Positions 52,525-61,010 of a stretch of 64,000 bases of DNA are shown one piece after another. Each line of letters opens with the position of its first letter. Within the stretch, counting starts at the first letter, position 1. Below the pieces are notes generated by a model. That model was not told the DNA's origin and did no database searches. It saw only the letters and a program-made list of their open reading frames with translations. This stretch comes from Nonomuraea thailandensis. Lineage in GTDB: Bacteria > Actinomycetota > Actinomycetes > Streptosporangiales > Streptosporangiaceae. The translations under genes were made by a program, and so were the position numbers. Location: NCBI RefSeq assembly GCF_024172165.1, contig NZ_JAMZEB010000002.1:3865501-3929500 (forward strand), written 5' to 3'.

Positions 52525-52646
52525 AGGCATGGCGTTCAGGTGATCGCGGACATTTGTAGATCTCACGAGATTACCGCGACCATTACGCTCGGCGTTGACG
52601 ATGCTGCGACGACTCACTCCGTTGGCTCCCGCAGAAAAGAGGACCC

Positions 52647-53843
52647 ATGAATAGATTCCCGAGCCCTCCTATCCGACGCATCCGCCGTGGTGTCGCCGCC
52701 GCTCTCGTGGCAACCGTCGGCATACTGCTCGCGTTATGCCAGTCACTCGTGAACGCACCCCCAGCCGCCGCGGCCGTCATCGACACCGACGCCTCCTACA
52801 TCCTGGTCAATCGCCACAGCGGCAAGGCCCTGGAAACCTGGGAGTGGTCCACAGCCGACGGCGCCCGCCTGGCGCAGTACACCGATCTCGGCGGCGCCAA
52901 CCAGCAATGGCGCCTCGTCAAACTCGGCGGCTCGGGTGGCCCCACCATCCCCCCGGCCTCCTACCCGCGGCCCGGATATGTGACCGGTGACATCGGCGTG
53001 CACGACCCGGAGGTGACCAAGACCCCCGGCGGCACCTACCTGTTGGCCCACACCGGTAACAACATCTCGCTCAAGTCCTCCACCGACCGAACCACCTGGC
53101 GCAACGCCGGGTCGGCCTTCCCTGGAGGCGTCCCGTGGGCGCATCCCTACACCGGCGGCGGCAATCACGTGTGGGCGCCCGACATCACCTTTGCGAACGG
53201 CCGGTACTACATGTACTACTCCGCCTCCAGCTTCGGCTCTCAGCACTCGGCGATCTTTCTGGCCACATCCTCTACCGGCGCCTCAGGGTCGTGGACCCAC
53301 CAGGGCCTGGTCATCGAATCCCGCAACGGTGACACCTTCAACGCCATCGACCCCAACATGACCATCGACACACAGGGCCGCTGGTGGCTGACCTTCGGCT
53401 CGTTCTGGACGGGCATCAAGCAGATCCAGCTCGACCCGGCCACCGGCAGGCGCACCGGTACCGCCCTTACCAGCGTCGCCAGACGCCAGGGCAGCACCGC
53501 CATAGAGGCGCCCACCCTCATCAGACACGGCACTTACTACTACCTGTTCGTCTCCTTCGATCTCTGCTGCCGCGGCGCCTCCAGCACGTACCGCATCATG
53601 GTTGGCCGCTCGACCTCGGTAAACGGCCCCTTCATCGACCGCAACGGGGTGGCGATGAACTCCGGCGGCGGCACCGAGATCCTGGCCGGCCGAGGCAGCA
53701 TCCATGGCCCCGGCCACCAGGCCTACCTGGACGACAACGACGGATCGATCCTCTTCTACCACTACTACGCCGACAACGGCGCGTCCCTGCTTGGCATCAA
53801 CAAACTCGGCTGGGACTCCGCCGGCTGGCCTTTCGCCTATTAG
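52647..53843 (+). CDS. Secreted GH43 arabinan endo-1,5-alpha-L-arabinanase with ricin-like module
   Basis: 398 aa, ATG behind GAGGACCC. Signal peptide of about 43 aa. Residues 45-92 resemble one repeat of a ricin-type (CBM13-like) lectin: SYILVNRHSGKALETWEW, GGANQQWRLV. GH43 catalytic propeller from about 110: base Asp in GVHDPEVTK (D120), Asp in NAIDPNMTID, acid Glu in TAIEAPTLIRH, and HGPGHQAYL. Cleaves arabinan side chains of pectin outside the cell. A TTA codon (52734) lies in the signal peptide. Two LacI-type operators lie upstream. Confidence 0.9.
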   Translation: MNRFPSPPIRRIRRGVAAALVATVGILLALCQSLVNAPPAAAAVIDTDASYILVNRHSGKALETWEWSTADGARLAQYTDLGGANQQWRLVKLGGSGGPTIPPASYPRPGYVTGDIGVHDPEVTKTPGGTYLLAHTGNNISLKSSTDRTTWRNAGSAFPGGVPWAHPYTGGGNHVWAPDITFANGRYYMYYSASSFGSQHSAIFLATSSTGASGSWTHQGLVIESRNGDTFNAIDPNMTIDTQGRWWLTFGSFWTGIKQIQLDPATGRRTGTALTSVARRQGSTAIEAPTLIRHGTYYYLFVSFDLCCRGASSTYRIMVGRSTSVNGPFIDRNGVAMNSGGGTEILAGRGSIHGPGHQAYLDDNDGSILFYHYYADNGASLLGINKLGWDSAGWPFAY

Positions 53844-53936
53844 CCCACGCGAGACCAGAGCCGGGGCGTGGTCGGCCCACATCGTCCCGCCCCATCCCTG
53901 GTATTGCCGAGATTCAAACGATGTCAGGAGTGACTC

Positions 53937-55403
53937 TTGTTATTTTCCCTTTCCCGAGGAATGGCATGGCGGATATTGCTGCTCGCCATGGCCAGCCTGC
54001 TGGTCCTCACCCTGGACACCGCCGCCGGCTCCAGTCGCGCCGACGCCGCGCCCGGGCCTTCCTTCGCCAACCCCGTCGTTGGAACTCCCAACAGCGCCGA
54101 TCCGACGCTGCTCTTCCACAACGGCTTCTACTACTACGTCGCCACCACGTGGTCGGCCAATGTGGTCATGCGCCGCTCCCCGACGATCGCCGGCCTCTAC
54201 AGCGCCCCTGAACAGGTTGTCGTGCAAACCGGCGGCAACACGATGTGGGCCCCGCACCTGGAGATGATCAACAACCGCTGGTACCTGTACTACTCCATCG
54301 AGCAGGGCAGCCTTCCCCGCCGCACGCACGTCGCCGAAAGCGCCGGCTCCGACCCGATGGGGCCCTACACCATCCGCGGAGTCGTCAACCTGATGCCCAA
54401 CAACGGATGGGCGATCGACGCCAGCGTGCTCAAACTCAACGGCAACCTGTACTTGACGTACTCCGCCTTTGCCTCCGACGGCCTGCAGTCACTGTTCATC
54501 GCACCGATGTCCAACCCGTGGACCGCCAGCGCCCATGGCAGGCGGATCTCCGCCCCGACTCTGGCCTGGGAACGCCAGAACGGTGCCGTCAACGAGGGTT
54601 CCTTCCCGCTGCAGCGAAACGGCCGGACCTTCTTGACCTACTCGGCCAGCCACTGCAACGGCCCCAACTACAAGCTCGGCATGCTGGAGTACCGCGGCGG
54701 CGATCCGCTGGCGGCATCCTCGTGGAGCAAGTTCGCCAACCCGATCTTCCAGCGCAACGACGCGAACGGCGTCTACGGCCCGGGCCACCACTCCTTCTTC
54801 ACCTCCCCCGACGGCACCGAAGCCTGGATCGCCTACCACGCCAACTCCTCGTCGACCCAGGGCTGCGGCACCACCCGCACCACCCGCGTGCAGAAGATCT
54901 CCTGGAACGCCGACGGCACCCCCAACCTGGGCGTACCGGTCTCGACCTCCACCATCCTGGCCGGCCCGTCCGGCGAGCCGTCCGGCCCCTCCACCACGCT
55001 GAACCGGTTGCAGTCGGTGAACTTCCCCGACCGGTACGTACGGCACGTCGACTTCGACGTCCGGATCGACGCGAACGTCAGCCCGGCGGCGGATTCACAG
55101 TGGCGGATCGTGCCGGGCCTGGCGGACTCCTCCGCCGTGTCCTTCGAATCGTCGAATTATCCCGGCTACTACCTGCGGCACTTCGACTACGACTTCACGC
55201 TGGCCCAGAACGACGGCAGCGCCACCTTCCGAGCCGACGCCACGTTCCGCCGTGTCGCGGGCCTGTCGGACGCGTCAGCGGTCTCGTTCCAGTCCTTCAA
55301 CTTCCCCGACCGCTATATCCGGCACGCCGATTACCTGCTGCGCCTCGACCCGATCAGCACCGCGGTGGACCGCGCCGACGCCACCTTCCGCGTCACCAAC
55401 TGA
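53937..55403 (+). CDS. Secreted GH43 arabinosidase/xylosidase-like enzyme with C-terminal AbfB (CBM42) domain
   Basis: 488 aa. The start is taken as TTG 53937 (AGGAG 7 nt upstream); ATG 53961 is an alternative. Signal peptide, then a GH43 propeller (about 40-345): SFANPVVGTPNSADPTLLFHNG, GNTMWAPHLEM, WAIDASVLKLNGNLYLTYS, NEGSFPLQRNG and GPGHHSFFTSPDG. AbfB domain (about 353-488): LNRLQSVNFPDRYVRH, an arabinose-binding beta-trefoil. That domain is almost duplicated in the next protein. A TTA codon is codon 2 if TTG is the start. Confidence 0.88.
   Translation: MLFSLSRGMAWRILLLAMASLLVLTLDTAAGSSRADAAPGPSFANPVVGTPNSADPTLLFHNGFYYYVATTWSANVVMRRSPTIAGLYSAPEQVVVQTGGNTMWAPHLEMINNRWYLYYSIEQGSLPRRTHVAESAGSDPMGPYTIRGVVNLMPNNGWAIDASVLKLNGNLYLTYSAFASDGLQSLFIAPMSNPWTASAHGRRISAPTLAWERQNGAVNEGSFPLQRNGRTFLTYSASHCNGPNYKLGMLEYRGGDPLAASSWSKFANPIFQRNDANGVYGPGHHSFFTSPDGTEAWIAYHANSSSTQGCGTTRTTRVQKISWNADGTPNLGVPVSTSTILAGPSGEPSGPSTTLNRLQSVNFPDRYVRHVDFDVRIDANVSPAADSQWRIVPGLADSSAVSFESSNYPGYYLRHFDYDFTLAQNDGSATFRADATFRRVAGLSDASAVSFQSFNFPDRYIRHADYLLRLDPISTAVDRADATFRVTN
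54999..55398. repeat. AbfB-domain DNA repeat, copy 1
   Basis: About 400 bp at the 3' end of the GH43-AbfB gene. It aligns without gaps to 55512-55911 (offset 513 bp) with only scattered substitutions. Confidence 0.85.
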
Positions 55404-55415
55404 AGGAAGCACATC

Positions 55416-57659
55416 ATGAGGAAGTTGCGCATCGCCCTGGTGGCGATGGTGGCGGTTCTGCTGGCGCCGCTTCCGGCGTCAGCCATCGACACGTCCGTCT
55501 CCGCCGCCGCCCTGAGCCGGTTGCAGTCGGTGAACCTCCCCGACCGGTACGTACGGCATATCGACTTCGACGTACGGATCGACGCGAACGTCAGCCCGGC
55601 GGCGGACGCGGAATGGAATATCGTGCCGGGCCTGGCGGACTCCTCCGCCGTGTCCTTCGAATCGTCGAACTATCCCGGCTACTACCTGCGGCACTTCAAC
55701 TACGACTTCGCCCTGGTCCAGAACGACGGCAGCGCGACGTTCCGAGCCGACGCCACGTTCCGCCGTGTCGCGGGCCTGTCGGACGCGTCAGCGGCGTCGT
55801 TCCAGTCCTTCAACTTCCCCGACCGCTATATCCGGCACGCCGATTACCTGCTGCGCCTCGACCCGATCAGCACCGCGGTGGACCGAGCCGACGCCACCTT
55901 CCGCGTCACCACTGATACGCCGGAGCCCGGTGCCGGTAAGCAGGTCGAGGATCTCAACCGCGGCCTGATCAGCGTGCGCTCCGGGTCGGGCAACCTGGTG
56001 TCCTGGCGCCTGCTGGGCACCGAGTCCCGCGACACCACCTTCAACGTCTACCGGGGCGGCACCCGGATCGCGAACGTCACCGACACCACCAACTACCTGG
56101 ACTCCGGCGCCGACGCCGGTGCCACGTACACGGTGCGGGCGGTCACCGGCGGCGCCGAGGGACCGGTGTCGGAGACCTCGCTGCGCTTCGGCAGCGGCTA
56201 CCTGGACGTGCCGATCACGCCGCCCTCCGCCGAGCACCACGCCAACGACGCCTCCGTCGGCGACCTGGACGGCGACGGGCAGCTGGACATCGTGCTCAAG
56301 TGGGAGGCCAACAACGCCAAGGACAACTCCCAGTCCGGTGTCACCACCCCGATCCACATCGACGGCATCAAGCTCAACGGCACCCGCCTGTGGCGGATCA
56401 GCCTGGGCCGCAACATCCGCGCCGGCGCCCACTACACCCAGTTCCAGGTGTACGACTACGACGGCGACGGCCGCGCCGAAGTCGCGATGAAGACCGCCGA
56501 CGGCACCGTCGACGGGCGCGGCACCGTCATCGGCAACGCGAGCGCCAACTACGTCAACTCCGGCGGCTACATCCTGTCCGGCCCCGAGTACCTGACCATG
56601 TTCAACGGCCAGACCGGCGCCGCGATGTCCACCGTCGATTACGACCCGCCCCGCGGCAACGTCGGCTCCTGGGGCGACACCTACGGCAACCGCGTCGACC
56701 GGTTCCTGGCCGGCACCGCCTACCTGGACGGCCAGCGGCCCAGCCTGATCATGGCGCGCGGCTACTACACCCGCGCCGTCATCGCCGCCTGGGACTTCCG
56801 CAACGGCCAGCTGGTCAAGCGGTGGACGTTCGACTCCAACGCCTCCGGCAACGGCGGCTACGCCGGCCAGGGCAACCACGCCCTGACCGTGGGCGACGTC
56901 GACGCCGACGGCAGGGACGAGATCCTTTACGGCGCCGCCGCGATCGACGACAACGGCCGCGGCCTGTGGAACACCGGCCTGGGCCATGGTGACGCCGCTC
57001 ACCTGGGCGACTTCAACCCGTCCCGCGCGGGCCTGGAGTACGTGAAGATCTCCGAGTGGGTCGCCAGCCCGGGCCTGTACATGACCGACGCCCGGACCGG
57101 AGCGCGGCTGTGGCAGACCGCCGCGAGCTCCGGCGAGGGCCCCGGCCGCGGAGTCGCCGCTGACATCCACGCCGGCAGCCCGGGTGCGGAGTCCTGGGCG
57201 GCGGGCGCCGGGCAGAACGGCCTGCGCGACACCGCCGGCGCCGTGGTCGGCCGCCAGCCGTCCTCGGCCAACTTCCTGGCCTGGTGGGACGGCGACCCGG
57301 TGCGCGAACTGCTGGACCAGACCCGCATCGACAAGTACGGCACCAGCGGCGAGACCCGCCTGCTGACCGCCTCCGGCGTGCACTCCAACAACGGCACCAA
57401 GTCCACCCCGTCCCTGTCGGGCGACATCCTCGGAGACTGGCGCGAGGAGGTCATCTGGCCCACCACCGACAACCGGGCACTGCGCATCTACGCCACGCCG
57501 TCCGTGACCTCCACGAAGATCCACACCCTGCTGCACGATCCGCAGTACCGGGTGGCGCTGGCCTGGCAGAACACCGCCTACAACCAGCCGCCGCACCCGA
57601 GCTTCTTCATCGGCAACGGCATGAGCACCCCACCCCGGCCCAACGTCTACGTTCGCTAG
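55416..57659 (+). CDS. Secreted rhamnogalacturonan lyase (PL11) with N-terminal AbfB (CBM42) domain
   Basis: 747 aa, ATG behind GAAGGAAGC, 12 bp after the GH43-AbfB gene. Signal peptide 1-23. AbfB domain about 30-165, then a PL11 beta-propeller (about 175-745): KQVEDLNRGLISVRSGSGNL, SWRLLGTESRDTTFNVYRGG, VGDLDGDGQLDIVLKWE, YDYDGDGRAEVAMKTADGT, WGDTYGNRVDRFLAG and VGDVDADGRDEILYGAA. The DxDxDG loops bind Ca2+. Cleaves the rhamnogalacturonan I backbone by beta-elimination. Works with the two GH43 enzymes on pectin hairy regions. Confidence 0.93.
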   Translation: MRKLRIALVAMVAVLLAPLPASAIDTSVSAAALSRLQSVNLPDRYVRHIDFDVRIDANVSPAADAEWNIVPGLADSSAVSFESSNYPGYYLRHFNYDFALVQNDGSATFRADATFRRVAGLSDASAASFQSFNFPDRYIRHADYLLRLDPISTAVDRADATFRVTTDTPEPGAGKQVEDLNRGLISVRSGSGNLVSWRLLGTESRDTTFNVYRGGTRIANVTDTTNYLDSGADAGATYTVRAVTGGAEGPVSETSLRFGSGYLDVPITPPSAEHHANDASVGDLDGDGQLDIVLKWEANNAKDNSQSGVTTPIHIDGIKLNGTRLWRISLGRNIRAGAHYTQFQVYDYDGDGRAEVAMKTADGTVDGRGTVIGNASANYVNSGGYILSGPEYLTMFNGQTGAAMSTVDYDPPRGNVGSWGDTYGNRVDRFLAGTAYLDGQRPSLIMARGYYTRAVIAAWDFRNGQLVKRWTFDSNASGNGGYAGQGNHALTVGDVDADGRDEILYGAAAIDDNGRGLWNTGLGHGDAAHLGDFNPSRAGLEYVKISEWVASPGLYMTDARTGARLWQTAASSGEGPGRGVAADIHAGSPGAESWAAGAGQNGLRDTAGAVVGRQPSSANFLAWWDGDPVRELLDQTRIDKYGTSGETRLLTASGVHSNNGTKSTPSLSGDILGDWREEVIWPTTDNRALRIYATPSVTSTKIHTLLHDPQYRVALAWQNTAYNQPPHPSFFIGNGMSTPPRPNVYVR
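55512..55911. repeat. AbfB-domain DNA repeat, copy 2
   Basis: Second copy of the about 400-bp AbfB module, at the 5' end of the lyase gene. It ends just before the PL11 part. Confidence 0.85.
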
Positions 57660-57724
57660 GACCGGTGCCGGGGAACAGGAGCGACTCCCCGGCACCGCCA
57701 CCGGACGACTACCAACCACCGAGA

Positions 57725-58579
57725 CTAGGACGCTCCATGATCTATTCGAACCCCGGCGGAGCGGCTCGTGGAGATGGCGGGGCGTTGGGCCCAGCTGGAG
57801 ACGAAGGCCAGGCATACGTCGAGGAAGTCGGGCTGGTCGAGCAGGCGGTCGAGCCGTGCGGCGTCGTCGGCCGCGAGGAGGCCGTGCTGGGTCATGGCCA
57901 TGCGTACCTGGTCGAAGGTGGCTCGCCACAACGCGTCGTCGGGGGCTCCGTCACCGACGGTTCCCACTGCGATGTGCAGTCCGGGGTTGACGAGGCCGGC
58001 GGTGGTCAGGGGCGCGGGCATGGTGCGGGGCCAGCGCAGGTCGGTGCCTATCGTGGCGGCGAGGAGCTGGGCGCCGCCGAGGGCGACCTGCTTGAACAGG
58101 GCGTTGGGGGAGGACTCGACAGGGAAGACGTCCGGATCTTCGACGATCAGCCAGCCGCCGGGGCGCAGCCATTGGGCGGCCCGCTTGAGGACCTGGTCGC
58201 GGTCGGGCAGGTGAACCAAGAGTGCTCGGGCGTGGATGAGGTCGAAGGTGCCGTCGGGGAAGGTGTCGCGGGTCACGTCGTGGCGTACGACGTGCAGGTG
58301 CGGGGGCAGGTCGCCGGACAGGAAGCGGGTGTCGAGGTCGGTGGCGGTGACCTGGCCGAGGGGGCAGCGGGTGGCGAGCCAGCGGGCGATGGAGCCGGCG
58401 CCGGCGCCCAGTTCCAGGCAGTGCCAGTCGCGTCGCGGTTCGAGGCGCTCGATGAGGTCGATGGTGGTGGCGTCGCGGGCGGTTTCCAGCGCCTGGAGGC
58501 GGCCGAGTTCGGAGGTGACCGCGTGGCTGAGCGCACCGTCCTGGTAGGTGCGTGGGGGCCGTGAGGGCAGGGGGGTCAT
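57725..58579 (-). CDS. SAM-dependent methyltransferase of the terpenoid cluster
   Basis: 284 aa. The ATG overlaps the stop of the terpene synthase-P450 gene (ATGA), so it is the second gene of that operon. Motif I CLELGAGAGSIARWLA, motif II VTATDLDTRFL, VRHDVTRDTFPDGTFDLIHARALLVHLPD, WLRPGGWLIVEDPD. Soluble class I fold; looks like O- or N-type rather than prenyl-diphosphate C-methyltransferases, but this is uncertain. Probably decorates the oxidised terpene product. Confidence 0.88.
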   Translation of the reverse strand: MTPLPSRPPRTYQDGALSHAVTSELGRLQALETARDATTIDLIERLEPRRDWHCLELGAGAGSIARWLATRCPLGQVTATDLDTRFLSGDLPPHLHVVRHDVTRDTFPDGTFDLIHARALLVHLPDRDQVLKRAAQWLRPGGWLIVEDPDVFPVESSPNALFKQVALGGAQLLAATIGTDLRWPRTMPAPLTTAGLVNPGLHIAVGTVGDGAPDDALWRATFDQVRMAMTQHGLLAADDAARLDRLLDQPDFLDVCLAFVSSWAQRPAISTSRSAGVRIDHGAS

Positions 58580-60849
58580 CGCTCGCCTTCCATGGTGATG
58601 AGGAGACTGACCGGTCCGCGGCTGATCAGACCGGTTTCTGTGGGGGTGAAGCCGTCCGCCCAGCGCAGCCCGGGCAGTGCGCGCAGGAGGATCGGCATGG
58701 TGGTGCCGAGCAGGCGGGCCAGGTGGGCGCCGAGGCAGAAGTGCCGGCCCGCGCCGAAGGCCAGGTGGGCGGCCGACGCGGCGAACTGCCGGTCGGTGGT
58801 GGTGGCGGTGCGGTGCAGGTCGTAGCGGTCGGGGTCGGTGAAGTGGGCGGGGTCCCGGTTGGCGGAGGCCAGGAGGCACGCGACGGTGGCCTCCGGGGGG
58901 AGGCGGCCGGAGGGGAGGTCGATGGCCTTGGTGGTGTGGCGGATGATGATCTGGGTGGGCGGGTCGCGGCGCAGCGATTCGGCCCAGGCGGCGTCGGCGA
59001 GGGCCGGGTCGTGGCGCAGTGCCGCGAGCGCGTCGGGGTTGTTGAGCAGGTTGGCCGCGAAGAGGGCGAGAGCCCGGTCGGTGGTGTCGGCTCCGGCGGC
59101 CAGGAGGACGGCGCAGCAGCCCATGATCTCCTGATCGTCCAGCAGTTCGCCGTTCACGGGGCTGGTGCACAGGGTCGAGATGAGGTCGGCGCCGGGGCGG
59201 GCGCGGCGGGCGGCCAGGTGCGGGCGGAGGTAGTCGTACAGGTCGTCGCGGGCGGCCAGGCCCTGCTGGAGCGTCAGCGGGTCCTGGCGATGGTCGCTCA
59301 TGTACGCGAATCCGGCGGTGTACCAGGGACGCAGGATCTCGGCGTCGCCCACCGGCAGGCCCAGCACCTGCGTCAGCACGGTGATGGGCAGTTGCCTGCA
59401 GAAGCCGGTGGTGAGATCCGCCTGTCCCGTGTCGCGGATCTGCCGGGCCGTGATGGCGGCGAGGTCGGCGGCGGTGGTCTGGGCGGTGCGGCGCAGGGCG
59501 TTCACCGCGTGTCCGCGGAAGGCGGGTGACAGCAGGGCGCGGTGCACGGTGTGCTCCCGGCCGTCCATCTCCAGCAGGGTCCGGCCGACCATGGCGCCGA
59601 CCTGCCAGGCGTAGCTCTGGGATGACACGTCCGGGTCGCACAGCGCGGCGCGTACGTCGTCGTACCGGCTGATCACCCACGCGTCGAGCAGTTCGTCGCG
59701 CATCAGCGGAAAGTGGCCGCGCAGCCGCGCGTACAGCGGGTACGGGTCCCGCTCGAACTCGGTCCACACCAGGCTCGGGGGCGTGCGGGCCGTGTCGATC
59801 GTGGCTGCGGAGCGTTGCCAGTGGTAGCGGCCGACGGACTGATGCCAGGACAGGCCCGCGGCCATGGCGGCTGACAGCCGGTCGGCCAGCGCCTGGGCCC
59901 TGTCGCGGTCGGGCGATGGAGTGTGCCGGCCGACATCGCTCCGTACGGCCTGAAAGGTGTCGACACGCCGCATGATCATGGCGTGTGCGGTGTCGACCGC
60001 CTCCTGCCAGGTGCCGTCCCATTCGCGCCGGACGATCTTGACGAGGTTCGCGTCCTCGCGCAGCAGCAGGTCCTTCTCCAGCGAGTAGACGTCGTTGGTC
60101 CAGCTCAGGACGTCACCCGTGCAGTCACGCAGCTGGGTGACGAGCGCGGCGAGATCGCTCGGCCAGGCGGTGTTGAGGCCGTGGATGGCCTCGATCAGGT
60201 CGAACAGCAGGTCGGCGCCGAGCAGGTCGCGCCGCATGGCGGTGTAGTCGGCCAGGGAGGGAGTCCGGCCGTGAGCCCGCGAGGCGGTCATCCGGCACTG
60301 GGCGAGCAGATGCCGGACGACGTGCCCGGCGATGGCGCTCTGCCAGGCGGTGTCACCGAGCCGCCGGGTGCGTGGCCACAGGTCGCAGGCCAGGGTCCGC
60401 AACATCGGATCCTCGTGCCCGCGCTCGTGCCCGCGCTCGTGGCCGTGCTCGTGGCCGTGCTCGACGATCTGCCGGGCGGTTTCGGTGAAGGCGTCGAGGA
60501 CGCCGTCGTCGGCCCACCGTCCGTCGTCGATGCGGTCGTCCAGCAGCAGGGTCCAGAGCACCCATTCCAGCAGGATCACGGCGCGCTCGCGCGGGGCGTC
60601 GCCGGTGAGCGCGATCCCGGCGTCCAGGAGCCGGGAGCTCAGCAGCCGGTCGTGGCCGCGCGGGCCGATCAGGCCCTGGTCGAGGGCCCAGCGGCTGGCT
60701 TCGCGCCGCAACGGTTCGCCGTCCCGGCGAGCGGTGGAAGCGGGAAAGGGCAGGGCCAGATCAGGGAGTGAGAAGACGGGCGGCGCCTCCCCGGCGGTGG
60801 GTTCCTCACGTGGAGCGGTGTGCTGCTTGGCCCCCGAATATGCACTCAC
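58576..60849 (-). CDS. Bifunctional class I terpene synthase-cytochrome P450 fusion
   Basis: 757 aa from GTG 60849 (AGGAGAGG upstream; the frame opens at ATG 60906 without an RBS). N-terminal class I terpene synthase (about 25-350): Mg-binding DDRIDD (104-109), NSE triad NDVYSLEKD (252-260; the last ligand is Asp, not the usual Glu), and the terminal GRY (341-342). A His-rich stretch, HGHEHGHERGHERGHE, follows about 20 residues after DDRIDD. After a short linker a full P450 begins near 365 (DPYPLYARLRG): I-helix AAGADTTDRA (585-590), ExxR ESLR (624-627), PDRYDLHR, heme loop FGAGRHFCLGAHLAR (Cys705). No stop, SD or start codon separates the parts. It likely cyclises a prenyl diphosphate and oxidises the product. 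Confidence 0.93.
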   Translation of the reverse strand: MSAYSGAKQHTAPREEPTAGEAPPVFSLPDLALPFPASTARRDGEPLRREASRWALDQGLIGPRGHDRLLSSRLLDAGIALTGDAPRERAVILLEWVLWTLLLDDRIDDGRWADDGVLDAFTETARQIVEHGHEHGHERGHERGHEDPMLRTLACDLWPRTRRLGDTAWQSAIAGHVVRHLLAQCRMTASRAHGRTPSLADYTAMRRDLLGADLLFDLIEAIHGLNTAWPSDLAALVTQLRDCTGDVLSWTNDVYSLEKDLLLREDANLVKIVRREWDGTWQEAVDTAHAMIMRRVDTFQAVRSDVGRHTPSPDRDRAQALADRLSAAMAAGLSWHQSVGRYHWQRSAATIDTARTPPSLVWTEFERDPYPLYARLRGHFPLMRDELLDAWVISRYDDVRAALCDPDVSSQSYAWQVGAMVGRTLLEMDGREHTVHRALLSPAFRGHAVNALRRTAQTTAADLAAITARQIRDTGQADLTTGFCRQLPITVLTQVLGLPVGDAEILRPWYTAGFAYMSDHRQDPLTLQQGLAARDDLYDYLRPHLAARRARPGADLISTLCTSPVNGELLDDQEIMGCCAVLLAAGADTTDRALALFAANLLNNPDALAALRHDPALADAAWAESLRRDPPTQIIIRHTTKAIDLPSGRLPPEATVACLLASANRDPAHFTDPDRYDLHRTATTTDRQFAASAAHLAFGAGRHFCLGAHLARLLGTTMPILLRALPGLRWADGFTPTETGLISRGPVSLLITMEGER
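60414..60461. repeat. 12-bp tandem repeat encoding a His-rich loop
   Basis: Four 12-bp units (CGTGCCCGCGCT twice, CGTGGCCGTGCT twice), coding on the minus strand for GHEH/GHER repeats in the terpene synthase domain. In frame, so length variation would be tolerated. Confidence 0.8.
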
Positions 60850-61010
60850 GGATCCCCTCTCCTGCAGTTTTAACTCAAGGTAATCGAGCGATAACGCTTT
60901 CGTCATGGCCGGCCAGAGGGAGGCGAGTTGCTGACGAGACAGCCAATGCTGCCCCTGCCGGAAGTGGCGAAGCAGGCATCGGTGGTGCTGAGTGACAGGA
61001 GAGAAGCGAC

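Larger units (their letters stand above)
51847..52646. other. Gene-poor junction and upstream region of the pectinolytic locus
   Basis: No intact gene. On the minus strand, 52079 to about 52190 ends in a GC3-biased segment (RVAVPEQIYPATGQPLQELV) that may be another coding relic of unknown origin. Also present: the inverted repeat TTAGGG-N11-CCCTAA (52451-52473) and two LacI-type operators. AT content is higher than in the rest of the window. Confidence 0.5.

Noticed and set aside
59700..59770. Two separate genes for terpene synthase and P450
   Set aside because: No stop, no SD and no suitable start codon at the junction. The frame runs through with normal codon use.
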